Shown here in pieces: positions 1 through 6,879 of a DNA stretch of 49,502 nucleotides. The position numbers and the translations under genes were made by a program. The stretch covers positions 1-49,502 of the forward strand of contig JBBQAQ010000031.1 of assembly GCA_038316435.1 (NCBI GenBank), written 5' to 3'. The number at the start of each line of letters is the position of its first letter. Positions within the stretch are counted from its first letter, which is position 1. The notes under the pieces are model-generated. The model was not told the DNA's origin and did no database searches. It saw only the letters and a list, made by a program, of their open reading frames with translations. Source of the stretch: JACJXF01 sp038316435. Lineage in GTDB: Bacteria; Bacteroidota; Bacteroidia; Bacteroidales; GCA-2748055.

Positions 1-1237
1 CCCGATGGCAGTTTAAAATCAACGATGATGAGTAAATATAAACCAACTGGTCAAATTACCCTTCAAGACAATTCAAGCAATACTGAGCCAGGGCTAAGAA
101 ATGTCCAAATCCGTCTGAGAAATTGGTTCAGGATTGATGAAAGTGTATACAAATGGAAGTGGTTCATTTACAGCGGAAGAGAATTTTAGAGGTAAAGTAG
201 ATATAAAAATCATCTTCACGAATTCGCATTATAAAATGCGCAGCACATTGGTGAACTTGTTTGACAATATTGATTATAAAATTGCAAACGAAGTTACAAG
301 TTATAAACTGGTAATTTGCAGAGGAGACAGAACAGGTTCTGCCCCATCGGGTTGGAACTGGAAAAAAGACAATGAACTTTGGGCATACGCTACTATTTCA
401 AATACAGTAGAAGATTACTATGGCTATTGCTCTACCGAGAATATTGGAACACCACCAAATACAATTAGGATTTGGGCTAATAGTAACAAAAAAGATAAAG
501 GGTGGAGTGGAAGTGCCCCAATGTTTAGTCATGGAATGAAATACTACACATTGAATTGGGACAAATGGTGGAAGTTTGCTGCAAATGTTTTATATATCCC
601 AGTTTCAAATGTTTTAATGAATGTATTTCAGTGGTTTTTACCTGATATGATTATTAATTTCAATAGAAATTCTATTGAAAACAGTAATGATTTATATGAA
701 ACGATCTTCCATGAATTAGCTCATGCAAGTCATTTTAATAAAGTAGGTGCAGGATTTTGGGATAATTATATTAACTACATGGTTAATGAAGGCTCTTATG
801 GTGATGGTAATGGAAAGGATTTTGGTTTGGTCTCAATTTCAGAAGCATGGGGATTTCATATGGGTTGGTATCTAACTCAACAAAAATATGGTACAAACGC
901 ATTGGTTTCTGTTAATGCGTCTGAACGATTTGTTCCATTGCAGAGAGGAAGTGCTTCGAATAGTATATATAGAGTTGTAAATACCTCAGGGGTAATTACA
1001 AGATATGAAGGTTGGATTCCAGCTGGTATACTACATGATTTAATGGATAATGGAACTGACATTGTTCGTTCTGGTTTTACGGATAATGCTGGCAGTTTTA
1101 CAAATCAAGAGTTTTTTAATAGTTTAGAAAAAGATGTTCGTTCTCCTCAAATCTTTAGAGATAGATTAATGGCTAAAACATCTAATAGAGACCAAGCAGA
1201 TGTAAATTCCCTATTTGAAGCATATTATTTTAACTAA
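1..1237 (+). pseudogene. Zinc-metallopeptidase-like protein, 5' end outside window, frameshifted
   Basis: A long reading frame from about 134 to 1237 carries HELAHASH (H193, E194, H197 counting from the TTG at 134), a zincin-type HExxH motif, so a zinc-dependent peptidase or peptidase-like protein is likely. Positions 1-141 in another frame read PDGSLKSTMMSKYK... and then NVQIRLRNWFRIDE, which looks like the natural upstream part; the larger frame is closed by a TGA at 116-118. Joining the two needs one base removed from the AAA at 140-142, giving RNWFRIDE-VYTNGSG. The gene therefore seems frameshifted (mutation or sequencing error), and its true start lies left of the window. No signal peptide can be judged. 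A small lipoprotein gene follows 10 bases after the stop. Substrate unknown. The HExxH is seen directly; the peptidase role is inference. Confidence 0.6.
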
Positions 1238-1247
1238 TTCTTTGATC

Positions 1248-1628
1248 ATGAAAAATATAGTTTTTATTCTTTTTAGTATTATCTTTTTATCATGTGACCC
1301 TCAATATGATACAATATTCATTATTAAAAACACTACAACTGATACAGTAAATGTTATTTTTCATTCTGCAGTTAATGATAGTGTACAAATTAAACCAAAT
1401 GGTGAATATATATTATTACATGATTCAGGGATGAGTGGAGGACCATCAAAACTATCATTGGAAGAAAATGATTCAATATCTATTATAAAAAATGATGATA
1501 GATACATTTTCTATAGGGATAGTAGTAGCATGAACCAGATTTATATTATGGATAACTGGACAGAAAATAATCCTAGTAAACATAAATACAAATACATTTA
1601 TATTATTGATAATGAATTGTTTAAATAA
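1248..1628 (+). CDS. Small putative lipoprotein
   Basis: A 126-residue product starting at the ATG at 1248; an earlier in-frame ATG at 1215 overlaps the previous gene and would put extra residues before the signal. The N-terminus MKNIVFILFSIIFLSCDPQ is a typical lipoprotein signal with the lipobox cysteine at residue 16, so the protein is probably anchored in the envelope. The rest is rich in beta-forming and polar residues, with no motif I recognise. It lies directly behind the metallopeptidase-like gene and may be co-transcribed. It might be an accessory or immunity-like partner of that gene, but nothing in the sequence proves it. Confidence 0.6.
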   Translation: MKNIVFILFSIIFLSCDPQYDTIFIIKNTTTDTVNVIFHSAVNDSVQIKPNGEYILLHDSGMSGGPSKLSLEENDSISIIKNDDRYIFYRDSSSMNQIYIMDNWTENNPSKHKYKYIYIIDNELFK

Positions 1629-1639
1629 CATTTACTGCA

Positions 1640-1992
1640 CACAATCGAGTAGACCGCCCCGCCAGATGAACTGACGGGGAGAGCCTCTCACACGTTGGTC
1701 GTGAGCTCCGCTTCGCTAAGGTTCAGTGCATGGGTCACCCCAAACCACCGTTCGACTGAGCTCACGCCGAACCCTTGCCACTTGCTAATGGTTACTCACT
1801 TCTTCATCATTTTAATAGTGTTCGTGAGGGCTTCGCCGTTCGGACACGACTCCGCGCATAAGGGACTTGCACCCTCTGGAAAAATACACACTTGTTGCTT
1901 GCTCTATGGAAATAAATTTGCATATTTAAACTTTTTCCATAGCTTACAACAAGTGTGCGCGCTGCTCATGCAGGGCGCACACACGCAATATA
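1640..1992 (-). mobile_element. Group II intron-like relic with large internal deletion
   Basis: Read on the minus strand from about 1990 down to 1640, the stretch has parts resembling a bacterial group II intron: a GTGTGCGCC-type 5' end with a GC hairpin, then AGGGTGCAAGTCCCTTA, GAGTAACC and TTAGCAAG segments as in domain I, and finally GTGTGAGAGG followed by a hairpin (arms 1657-1665 and 1671-1679) and GTCTACTCGA (1645-1654) as in domain VI. Domains II-V and the reverse-transcriptase gene are missing, leaving about 350 bases. The last part matches the minus-strand element at 4684-4763 (shared GTGTGAGA and GTCTACTCGA). The intron reading rests on remembered consensus features, not on a covariance search. 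A 106-codon open frame on the plus strand here is probably not a gene. Confidence 0.45.
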
Positions 1993-2101
1993 GCAAAAAG
2001 CGGCGAAGTGCTTAATTGGGGCGGCTTTAGCCCGTTCCAACTTCATCTCGGTTTGATAGTGAATCGCTCGCAATCCGCTTCATGCCATATTGCCAACGTT
2101 A
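1985..2101. repeat. Imperfect palindrome, attC-like, upstream of higBA
   Basis: The arms GCAATAT-a-GCA-aaaa-GCGG (1985-2003) and CCGC-ttca-TGC-c-ATATTGC (2075-2093) pair with a one-base mismatch and an asymmetric four-base internal loop, leaving about 70 bases between them. It is followed by caacGTTA (2098-2101). This imperfect-palindrome layout ending in GTT resembles integron attC sites. The intron-like relic abuts its left end. Confidence 0.4.
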
Positions 2102-2161
2102 CCAACTATACTAAAAATGACATTCCTGATAATAAAGTTCCCAAATTGAGAATTAATTTTT

Positions 2162-2169
2162 TATCTTTG
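2162..2169 (+). promoter_or_regulatory. Putative -7 box for higBA
   Basis: TATCTTTG fits the Bacteroidota -7 consensus TAnnTTTG and sits 18 bases before the higB start codon. No convincing -33 TTTG is seen at the expected distance. Confidence 0.45.
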
Positions 2170-2187
2170 CATAATTCAAAATAAAAA

Positions 2188-2484
2188 ATGGAGCGAATTT
2201 ATTCGAAAAGTACATTACGAGAATATTGGGAGAAACATCCTAATTCTGAGCAATATTTAAAGACTTGGTATGATACAGCAATGAATTCTGATTGGAAAAA
2301 TCCAAGCGATATTAAGATGACATATGCAAGTGCAAGTATTCTAAAGAATAGTAGGATTGTTTTTAATATTAAAGGTAATTCCTACAGATTGGTAGCAAAG
2401 TTTAATTTTGAGAAACAATGGATATTTATCAAATTCATTGGTACACATGCAGAATACGATAAAATTGATGCCAACATAATTTAA
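2188..2484 (+). CDS. higB: HigB-family mRNA interferase toxin
   Basis: A 98-residue protein of the HigB (RelE/ParE superfamily) toxin type, about the usual length for the family. Recognisable features are the N-terminal RIYSKSTLREYWEKHP segment, a central NSRIVFNIKGNSYRLVAKF strand pair and the C-terminal FIKFIGTHAEYDKID. Family members cleave mRNA in or near the ribosome and are neutralised by the partner encoded next. higA follows after 12 bases, the toxin-first order typical of hig loci. The gene looks intact, unlike most neighbours. The attC-like palindromes on both sides suggest that it travelled as a cassette. Confidence 0.85.
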   Translation: MERIYSKSTLREYWEKHPNSEQYLKTWYDTAMNSDWKNPSDIKMTYASASILKNSRIVFNIKGNSYRLVAKFNFEKQWIFIKFIGTHAEYDKIDANII

Positions 2485-2496
2485 AATATTAAAAAT

Positions 2497-2865
2497 ATGA
2501 ACATAAAACCTATTAAATCTAAATCTGATTATCTGGAAGCATTAAACAGACTTGATATCATTTTTGACGCGAAGATTGGTTCACCCGAAAGTGACGAAGC
2601 AGACGTGCTTGGTTTAATGATCGATGAATATGAAAAAAAACATTATCCTATTGACGCACCAGACCCAATTGAAGCAATTAAAATCAGAATGGAAGAACTG
2701 CAATTAAAGCAAATAGATTTAATTAATGAGATTGGTGGGAAAAGCAGAGTTTCTGAGATACTTAACCGAAAACGTAAACTGACTGTTGAAATGATCCGGA
2801 AACTGACCACCCGGTTAAATCTTTCACCTGGACTGCTAATAAACGATTATCAACTGACCCGATAA
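2497..2865 (+). CDS. higA: HigA-family antitoxin with XRE-type HTH
   Basis: A 122-residue antitoxin. The N-terminal 50 residues form the acidic part that usually wraps the toxin; residues 63-115 (IKIRMEELQLKQIDLINEIG, then GKSRVSEILNRKRKLT) are a helix-turn-helix of the XRE type that would bind its own promoter and repress the operon. It lies 12 bases behind higB. The stop codon is only about 15 bases before the TAAC that opens the next palindrome, a compact layout as in integron cassettes. It appears complete. Confidence 0.87.
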   Translation: MNIKPIKSKSDYLEALNRLDIIFDAKIGSPESDEADVLGLMIDEYEKKHYPIDAPDPIEAIKIRMEELQLKQIDLINEIGGKSRVSEILNRKRKLTVEMIRKLTTRLNLSPGLLINDYQLTR

Positions 2866-2879
2866 ATAAGTACGGTTGG

Positions 2880-3003
2880 TAACAGCACCTACCCGCAAGC
2901 AGGGAATTGCTGTTCGTGGGATAAAATAAAACAATCCTAAAATGCAACGATTCGCAGGCATCTTTCTTAATTCGGCCTGCCTGCGGGTAGCTGCGGTGCG
3001 TTA
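2880..3003. repeat. Long imperfect palindrome, attC-like, between higA and the DCL pseudogene
   Basis: Nested arms pair across about 70 bases: TAAC (2880-2883) with GTTA (3000-3003), GCACC (2885-2889) with GGTGC (2995-2999), TACCCGCA (2890-2897) with TGCGGGTA (2982-2989), and GCAGG (2899-2903) with CCTGC (2976-2980). The right side carries extra unpaired bases (GCTGC). TAAC at the left end, GTTA at the right end, unequal arms and about 125 bases total fit the attC plan. The DCL gene starts two bases after GTTA. Confidence 0.5.
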
Positions 3004-3004
3004 T

Positions 3005-3732
3005 ATGGCATTTAAAAAAGACGACAACGTGAGAAAGAAAATCGAAATAGGAGAAAGAGAATTTGCGACTAAAAAAGACGCACTAAATCACTTTAAGACC
3101 ATTTTGAACTCATATGAATTTGGACTGAACTTAAACAAAGACGACTTAAAAGACATTTTAGATTTGCTCGAAAGCCATCCGAATGTAAAAGAAAAATTGG
3201 AGTAGGAATTGAATATGTAAGAATAGCGAAAGTTCAATATAACACGAAATCGTTTGAATTGGTGCGAACAGACGGTTCGACAGAGTTTTTTTCATACACA
3301 AAACGAATTAACGCACCCTAGACAGATTTCACAAAATTAAGAGAAGCTTGCGGACAAGCAATTCAAGAAGATTTGAGAAACGTAAAACTTGCATATTTTG
3401 ACAGATTTTCAAAAAAGGGGCAGGTAAAATGTCAAGAATCGGGAGACCTTGCCAAATATGAAGAACTGAATGTTGACCACAGACAACCAAATACTTTTTC
3501 CGTAATTGTTGACAGATTTGTTGAGCTCAACAAACTTGACCTTAAAAAAATCAACTATTTACAAATTGACGGTGGTCCAAACGAACTTGCTGACGAAAAT
3601 CTAAAAGAAGAATTTAGACAATACCACAGAGACAAAGCAAATCTTAGAATTGTAAAGAAAAGTTTGAATTTAGGTCGGTCGTTTCAAGCAAGAGTCAACA
3701 GGCAAAAAAAGGATTTAACGATAACTGAGTAA
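3005..3732 (+). pseudogene. DCL-family (DUF3223) protein, broken by a frameshift and a nonsense codon
   Basis: Frame 3005-3205 (start MAFKKDDN..., with EIGEREFATKKDALNHFKTI and DLLESHPN) is the N-terminal half. The C-terminal half runs in another frame from about 3199 to 3732 (GVGIEYVRIAKVQYNTKSFE, then ELNVDHRQPNTFSVIVDRF and NLRIVKKSLNLGRSFQARVN). They join if one A is restored to the A run at 3192-3196. A TAG at 3319-3321 interrupts the second half (INAP*TDFTK), a one-base change from AAG. The rebuilt protein would be about 240 residues, and its VDHRQP part resembles an HNH-like segment. Two independent lesions argue for real decay rather than sequencing error. Any role as a nuclease or defence protein is inference. 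Confidence 0.75.
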
Positions 3733-3733
3733 A

Positions 3734-3882
3734 ATGGCGAAACAAAAAATTGAAACAGTTAGACATCTAATTTACTATTCATATGCAAACTTGGCTATGG
3801 CACATACAGCTATTGACAAAAAACAAGAAAAATATGAGATGTTTAACTTTATGATTAGAGCCAATTGTTGCTTGCATCTTTA
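3734..3882 (+). pseudogene. 5' fragment of a possible HNH-endonuclease gene
   Basis: The ATG at 3734, one base after the DCL stop, opens a 49-codon frame reading MAKQKIETVRHLIYYSYANL, then AMAHTAIDKKQEKYEMFNFM and IRA. This N-terminus resembles small HNH endonucleases, as far as I recall. The coding character stops at about 3865, where the sequence runs into an element similar to part of the intron relic near 1889-1955; the last codons (NCCLHL) come from that element. The catalytic HNH part is missing, so the fragment is dead. Family naming is tentative. Confidence 0.4.
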
Positions 3883-3930
3883 AATTAATTTGCATATTTG
3901 CCCTTTTTCCAGAGCTTACAACAAGTTAGT
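3866..3930 (-). repeat. Second copy of part of the intron-like element
   Basis: ATTGTTGCTTGC ... TTTGCATATTT ... CTTTTTCCAGAGC and TTACAACAAG match 1889-1955 almost throughout, the main difference being a central block that destroys one hairpin arm. In the first copy the ends pair as an inverted repeat (GTTGcTTGCTCTATGGAAA with TTTCCATAGCtTACAAC). Read on the minus strand it would be part of domain I. It truncates the preceding gene fragment. Confidence 0.5.
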
Positions 3931-3992
3931 GTAAGCAAGGGTTGACACTGCCAATTTGATTTTGTCTGCAAAACTTGAAAGGAATTTTTAGT

Positions 3993-4000
3993 TATCTTTG
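3993..4000 (+). promoter_or_regulatory. Putative -7 box for the vapB-like gene
   Basis: TATCTTTG fits TAnnTTTG. Transcription would start near 4007, so the ATG at 4019 rather than the TTG at 3998 or the GTG at 4001 is the likely start of the next gene. Confidence 0.4.
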
Positions 4001-4018
4001 GTGAAAATTCAGATTAAT

Positions 4019-4258
4019 ATGTCAACATTAAATACCATACTAAAAGAAATGAAAGATGTCCCAGTTAATAGACTGGAAGAACTTTATCAGTTTATTCATG
4101 CGATGACACCGAAAACCAAGCATTCTGATCGTTTAAGGAAAAGAATTCTTTCATTTGGTGGGGCTTTTAGCGATATGAATAACTCTGATTATGCTGACTT
4201 TCTTAATCAAACTAAGAAAACTCGAACCGAACTGTTAGACCGTAAATTTGACATATGA
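4019..4258 (+). CDS. Putative VapB-like antitoxin
   Basis: A 79-residue protein starting MSTLNTILKEMKDVPVNRLE. The predicted helical LEELYQFIHAM segment and the C-terminal LRKRILSFGGAFSDM, then DYADFLNQTKKTRTELLDR, are typical of small antitoxins paired with PIN-domain toxins in Bacteroidota. Its stop overlaps the next start codon (ATGA, 4255-4258), so the two would be translationally coupled. Because the toxin partner is truncated by a stop codon, the antitoxin may now be an orphan. No DNA-binding motif can be assigned with certainty. Context is the main support. Confidence 0.65.
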   Translation: MSTLNTILKEMKDVPVNRLEELYQFIHAMTPKTKHSDRLRKRILSFGGAFSDMNNSDYADFLNQTKKTRTELLDRKFDI

Positions 4259-4659
4259 AACAATCGATGCTTGACACCGATATCCTTTCGGAGTTTTTAC
4301 GAGGAAATCCTAAGGTTATTGAAAAAGTAGCCGAGCATTTGAATGAATATGGCTTTGTAAGTTTTAGTATCATAACATATTACGAAATACTCAACGGACT
4401 TTTATATAAAGACGCCAAAAAGCAATTACAAAAATTTGAAGATTTTATCCAATTAAATAAAGTAATCCCTTTGACTTTACCTATGGCTAAAACTGCCGCG
4501 ATTATTCAAGCAGATCTTTGAAAAAAAGGAACTGAAATTGGTCATACTGATACTTTGATTGCAGGTATTGCAATCACAAGTGAACTTCAACTCATAACTA
4601 ATAACTCAAATCATTTTAAGCGTATCAAAGGACTTAAAATTGATAATTGGACTTTGTAA
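4255..4659 (+). pseudogene. VapC-like PIN-domain toxin with internal TGA
   Basis: The frame reads MLDTDILSEFLRGNP (first PIN aspartate), SIITYYEILNGLL (the glutamate), then a TGA at 4519-4521, and continues without shift as KKGTEIGHTDTLIAGIAI (third acidic position) and LITNNSNHFKRI to a TAA at 4657-4659. Family members are Mg-dependent ribonucleases of about 130-140 residues, which the restored frame would match (134 codons). The stop cuts off the HTD aspartate, so the 88-residue product should be inactive. TGA in place of CGA is the simplest explanation (ADL-R-KKGTE is the usual pattern). The downstream part is well conserved, so the mutation looks recent. Confidence 0.75.
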
Positions 4660-4683
4660 TTTCTACAATTTGCCTGCCGGTAG

Positions 4684-4763
4684 TCGAGTAGACGGCTGAC
4701 GGACTAAAGTCCGTCAGTGCGCATCTCACACCACTGTAGTGCGGGTCTCGTATACGGTGGTTC
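4684..4763 (-). mobile_element. Group II intron 3'-end relic (domains V-VI like)
   Basis: On the minus strand, 4763-4730 reads GAACCACCGTATACGAGACC and on to CAGTGGT, a hairpin like domain V with one base lost near the usual two-base bulge. GTGTGAGA follows, then a perfect 10-base-pair stem (4696-4705 with 4708-4717) and GTCTACTCGA (4684-4693), as in domain VI and the intron end. The start and end parts match the relic at 1645-1696. No reverse-transcriptase frame is attached. It lies between the VapC pseudogene and the truncated AlbA_2 gene. Assignment is by recalled structure and needs a covariance search. Confidence 0.45.
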
Positions 4764-4798
4764 ATTAAATCCGATAGCTATCGGATGTGGAGGATTAA

Positions 4799-5563
4799 AA
4801 ACTACTTGAAGATATTCCCAACAAAACAAAAGATATTCTTGGCATTCTGGTCGATGTCAATTTACATCAAACTGAAAACAGCGAATTCATTGAAATTTTA
4901 GTGGAAGCTTATCCCTATCCTGTCAATTACAAGGGACAATACCATTATAGAAGCGGAAGCACGAAACAAGAATTTAAAGGTGCTGCATTAGATAAATTTC
5001 TATTGCAACGAAAGGGTAAACGTTGGGATGATGTTCCAGTGCCAAATGTATCTGTTAACGATTTAAAGAAGGAAACATTTGACTTTTTTAGAAAGAAAGC
5101 AGTTAAGGCTCAGCGTATCGAAAAGGATGTCTTGACCGACTCTAATGAACTTTTAATTGGTAACTTGTAATTAAATGAAAATGAATATCTGAAACGGGCA
5201 GCTATACTTCTGTTTCATTCTAATCCAGATAAATTTGTTAATGGTGCGTACATCAAAATTGGTTATTTTGAAACCGATGATGATTTGAAATTTCAAGACG
5301 AAGTTCACGGAAACTTATTCGAGCAGATCGAGAAAACTATGGATTTGCTTTTTACAAAATACATTAAATCATCAATTAGTTATGAAGGTTTGAATAGAGT
5401 CGAAAAATATGAATACCCAAAAGAGGCAGTTCGCGAAGCTTTATTAAATGCAATTTCACATAAAGATTATTCGGGAGGAGTTCCAATCCAGATTAGTGTT
5501 TATAACGACAAGATGATTTATTGGAATGAAGGTCAATTGCCTGAGAACTGGACAACCGAATAA
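4799..5563 (+). pseudogene. AlbA_2 / HATPase_c_4 protein remnant, truncated at both ends
   Basis: Reading from 4799 gives LLEDIPNKTKDILGILVDVN, then YHYRSGSTKQEFKGAALDKF (AlbA_2 part, the second half of the domain), a linker, and after a TAA at 5168-5170 the same frame goes on as LKRAAILLFHSNPDKFVNGA and EYPKEAVREALLNAISHKDY (HATPase_c_4 part). Such proteins are usually 400-500 residues and are annotated as putative transcriptional regulators or RecG-related. The N-terminal half of AlbA_2 is missing because the left side is intron-like sequence, and the frame ends at 5563 just after NEGQLPENW, where family members continue with a winged-helix region. So there are three lesions: 5' loss, nonsense codon, 3' loss. 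It is non-functional. Confidence 0.72.
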
Positions 5564-5688
5564 TGGGTAACTTTTCAGTTTTGGTGCTACTTTCAGATAC
5601 CTTGTAAGCAAAGCTGGTCATATTGCCCGCTTTTTATCAGTAAAATATCGATAAATGAAGAGCTTTTAGTAGTGAACCCTTCCAAAAA

Positions 5689-6879
5689 CTACCTAAACCC
5701 CTCCGGCAACTCAGACTCCGGCACATCCGAAAGTTCAATAATTTTCACATCGTAGAAATAAAAACTGAGTATATCCGATGCTGAATAATCCTGACGAGCC
5801 ATTTCCATGGCACCTTCCTGACTCATTCCAACACCGTGTCCGTAGCCTTTTCCATGAATTAGTAAACTATCATTTTTAATTTCCATTGAAAAAAAAGTTG
5901 AACGCAGATTCATGTCAGAACGAATGTCTGCTATTCGCAGCGAGTCTTTTTCAAGTATAAAATACTTCTTTCTGTGATCCTGTCTGATTAAAAGAAGATC
6001 ATCGGGTAATTTTGAAATATCAGATTTTGTATGCTGTGAAAGGTATTCCTTCCATTTCGCAGTACTCATGGAAGTCTCCCATCTTGCGTTTCTCTGCTTA
6101 TCTGAAAACGGATCAACAACGGCCTGCAGGTAATCTTCCCCGCTGCTCCAGACATCCGATGCACGCTGAGTTTCACCTCCGCTGTTTGAATGAAAAATTG
6201 CTGATGCAATCAAAGAACTGCTATTAACCAAAACTAAACCATGTGTTGCAAGAACTGCGTCCTGAATAAGTGGATTTTCATCGCACATACCATGAAAAGC
6301 CTGACAATGGGTATTATCACACAAGTTAAAATCCTGTCCGGGATGCTTTTCCCAATTTTTAATGGCATAACTCCGGCACAATATAGCCTGAGCTTTATAA
6401 AATTCTGCAGTTGCGGATGATCCACCTTCTGCTTGCACCACTCCGGCAAGATAATTGTCAAGCTCAAGTTCATTGCATAACTGGATACTCCCATGAAACC
6501 TGCTAATTCTTAACTCGCCTTCATAATTTCTGGGCTCTTTAATGGGATCAACAAGTTTTAAGCGGAAACTGCTGCTTGCTAAAGACTCATTAAATTCAAT
6601 GTAATTAAAGGTACCGAAATGCAATTCGCCATCCATAAGAACCAGCCTGTCTCCCATCATGCTAACATAAACCAGTTCTCCGGCTTTTATTTCGCGGGAG
6701 AAAACTGAATCTCCGAAAACCACGTATTGACCGTTAATACAATTGAAAACAAAGGTTTTGATTTGAGAATCGTCAAAAAGTCCGATTCTGACTTTCTGCG
6801 CGGAAAGAGATGTCGGGAAAAACCCATACAACATAAATAAAACGGTAAGAAAAATTATGCTTTTCCTGCAAGTTCCCAT
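5689..6879 (-). CDS. SpoIID/LytB-domain protein
   Basis: A 396-residue exported protein. MGTCRKSIIFLTVLFMLYGF and on to SLSAQ is a signal peptide, cleaved near residue 27. The SpoIID domain is evident from LDNYLAGVVQAEGGSSATAE, AQAILCRSYAI, the DNTHCQAF segment and the closing GKGYGHGVGMSQEGAMEMA. In spore formers SpoIID is a lytic transglycosylase acting on denuded glycan; in Bacteroidota homologues are periplasmic, presumably acting on peptidoglycan. The start codon lies inside the 3' end of lpxB (25-base overlap), which implies coupled expression in a surE-lpxB-spoIID cluster. The catalytic E of the VVQAEGG segment is present. Confidence 0.85.
   Translation of the reverse strand: MGTCRKSIIFLTVLFMLYGFFPTSLSAQKVRIGLFDDSQIKTFVFNCINGQYVVFGDSVFSREIKAGELVYVSMMGDRLVLMDGELHFGTFNYIEFNESLASSSFRLKLVDPIKEPRNYEGELRISRFHGSIQLCNELELDNYLAGVVQAEGGSSATAEFYKAQAILCRSYAIKNWEKHPGQDFNLCDNTHCQAFHGMCDENPLIQDAVLATHGLVLVNSSSLIASAIFHSNSGGETQRASDVWSSGEDYLQAVVDPFSDKQRNARWETSMSTAKWKEYLSQHTKSDISKLPDDLLLIRQDHRKKYFILEKDSLRIADIRSDMNLRSTFFSMEIKNDSLLIHGKGYGHGVGMSQEGAMEMARQDYSASDILSFYFYDVKIIELSDVPESELPEGFR

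Noticed and set aside
134..145. Programmed +1 frameshift in the first gene
   Set aside because: No slippery site with an internal Shine-Dalgarno or known stimulatory structure was seen; an extra A in a run is simpler.
1695..2015. A 106-codon plus-strand open frame
   Set aside because: It lies entirely across the intron-like relic and the palindrome arm, has low-complexity composition with no start signal, and reads as the antisense of structured RNA.
1889..3930. CRISPR or tandem-repeat array from the two copies of the TTGTTGCTTGC element
   Set aside because: Only two copies, about 2 kb apart, with different flanks; not a regular array.
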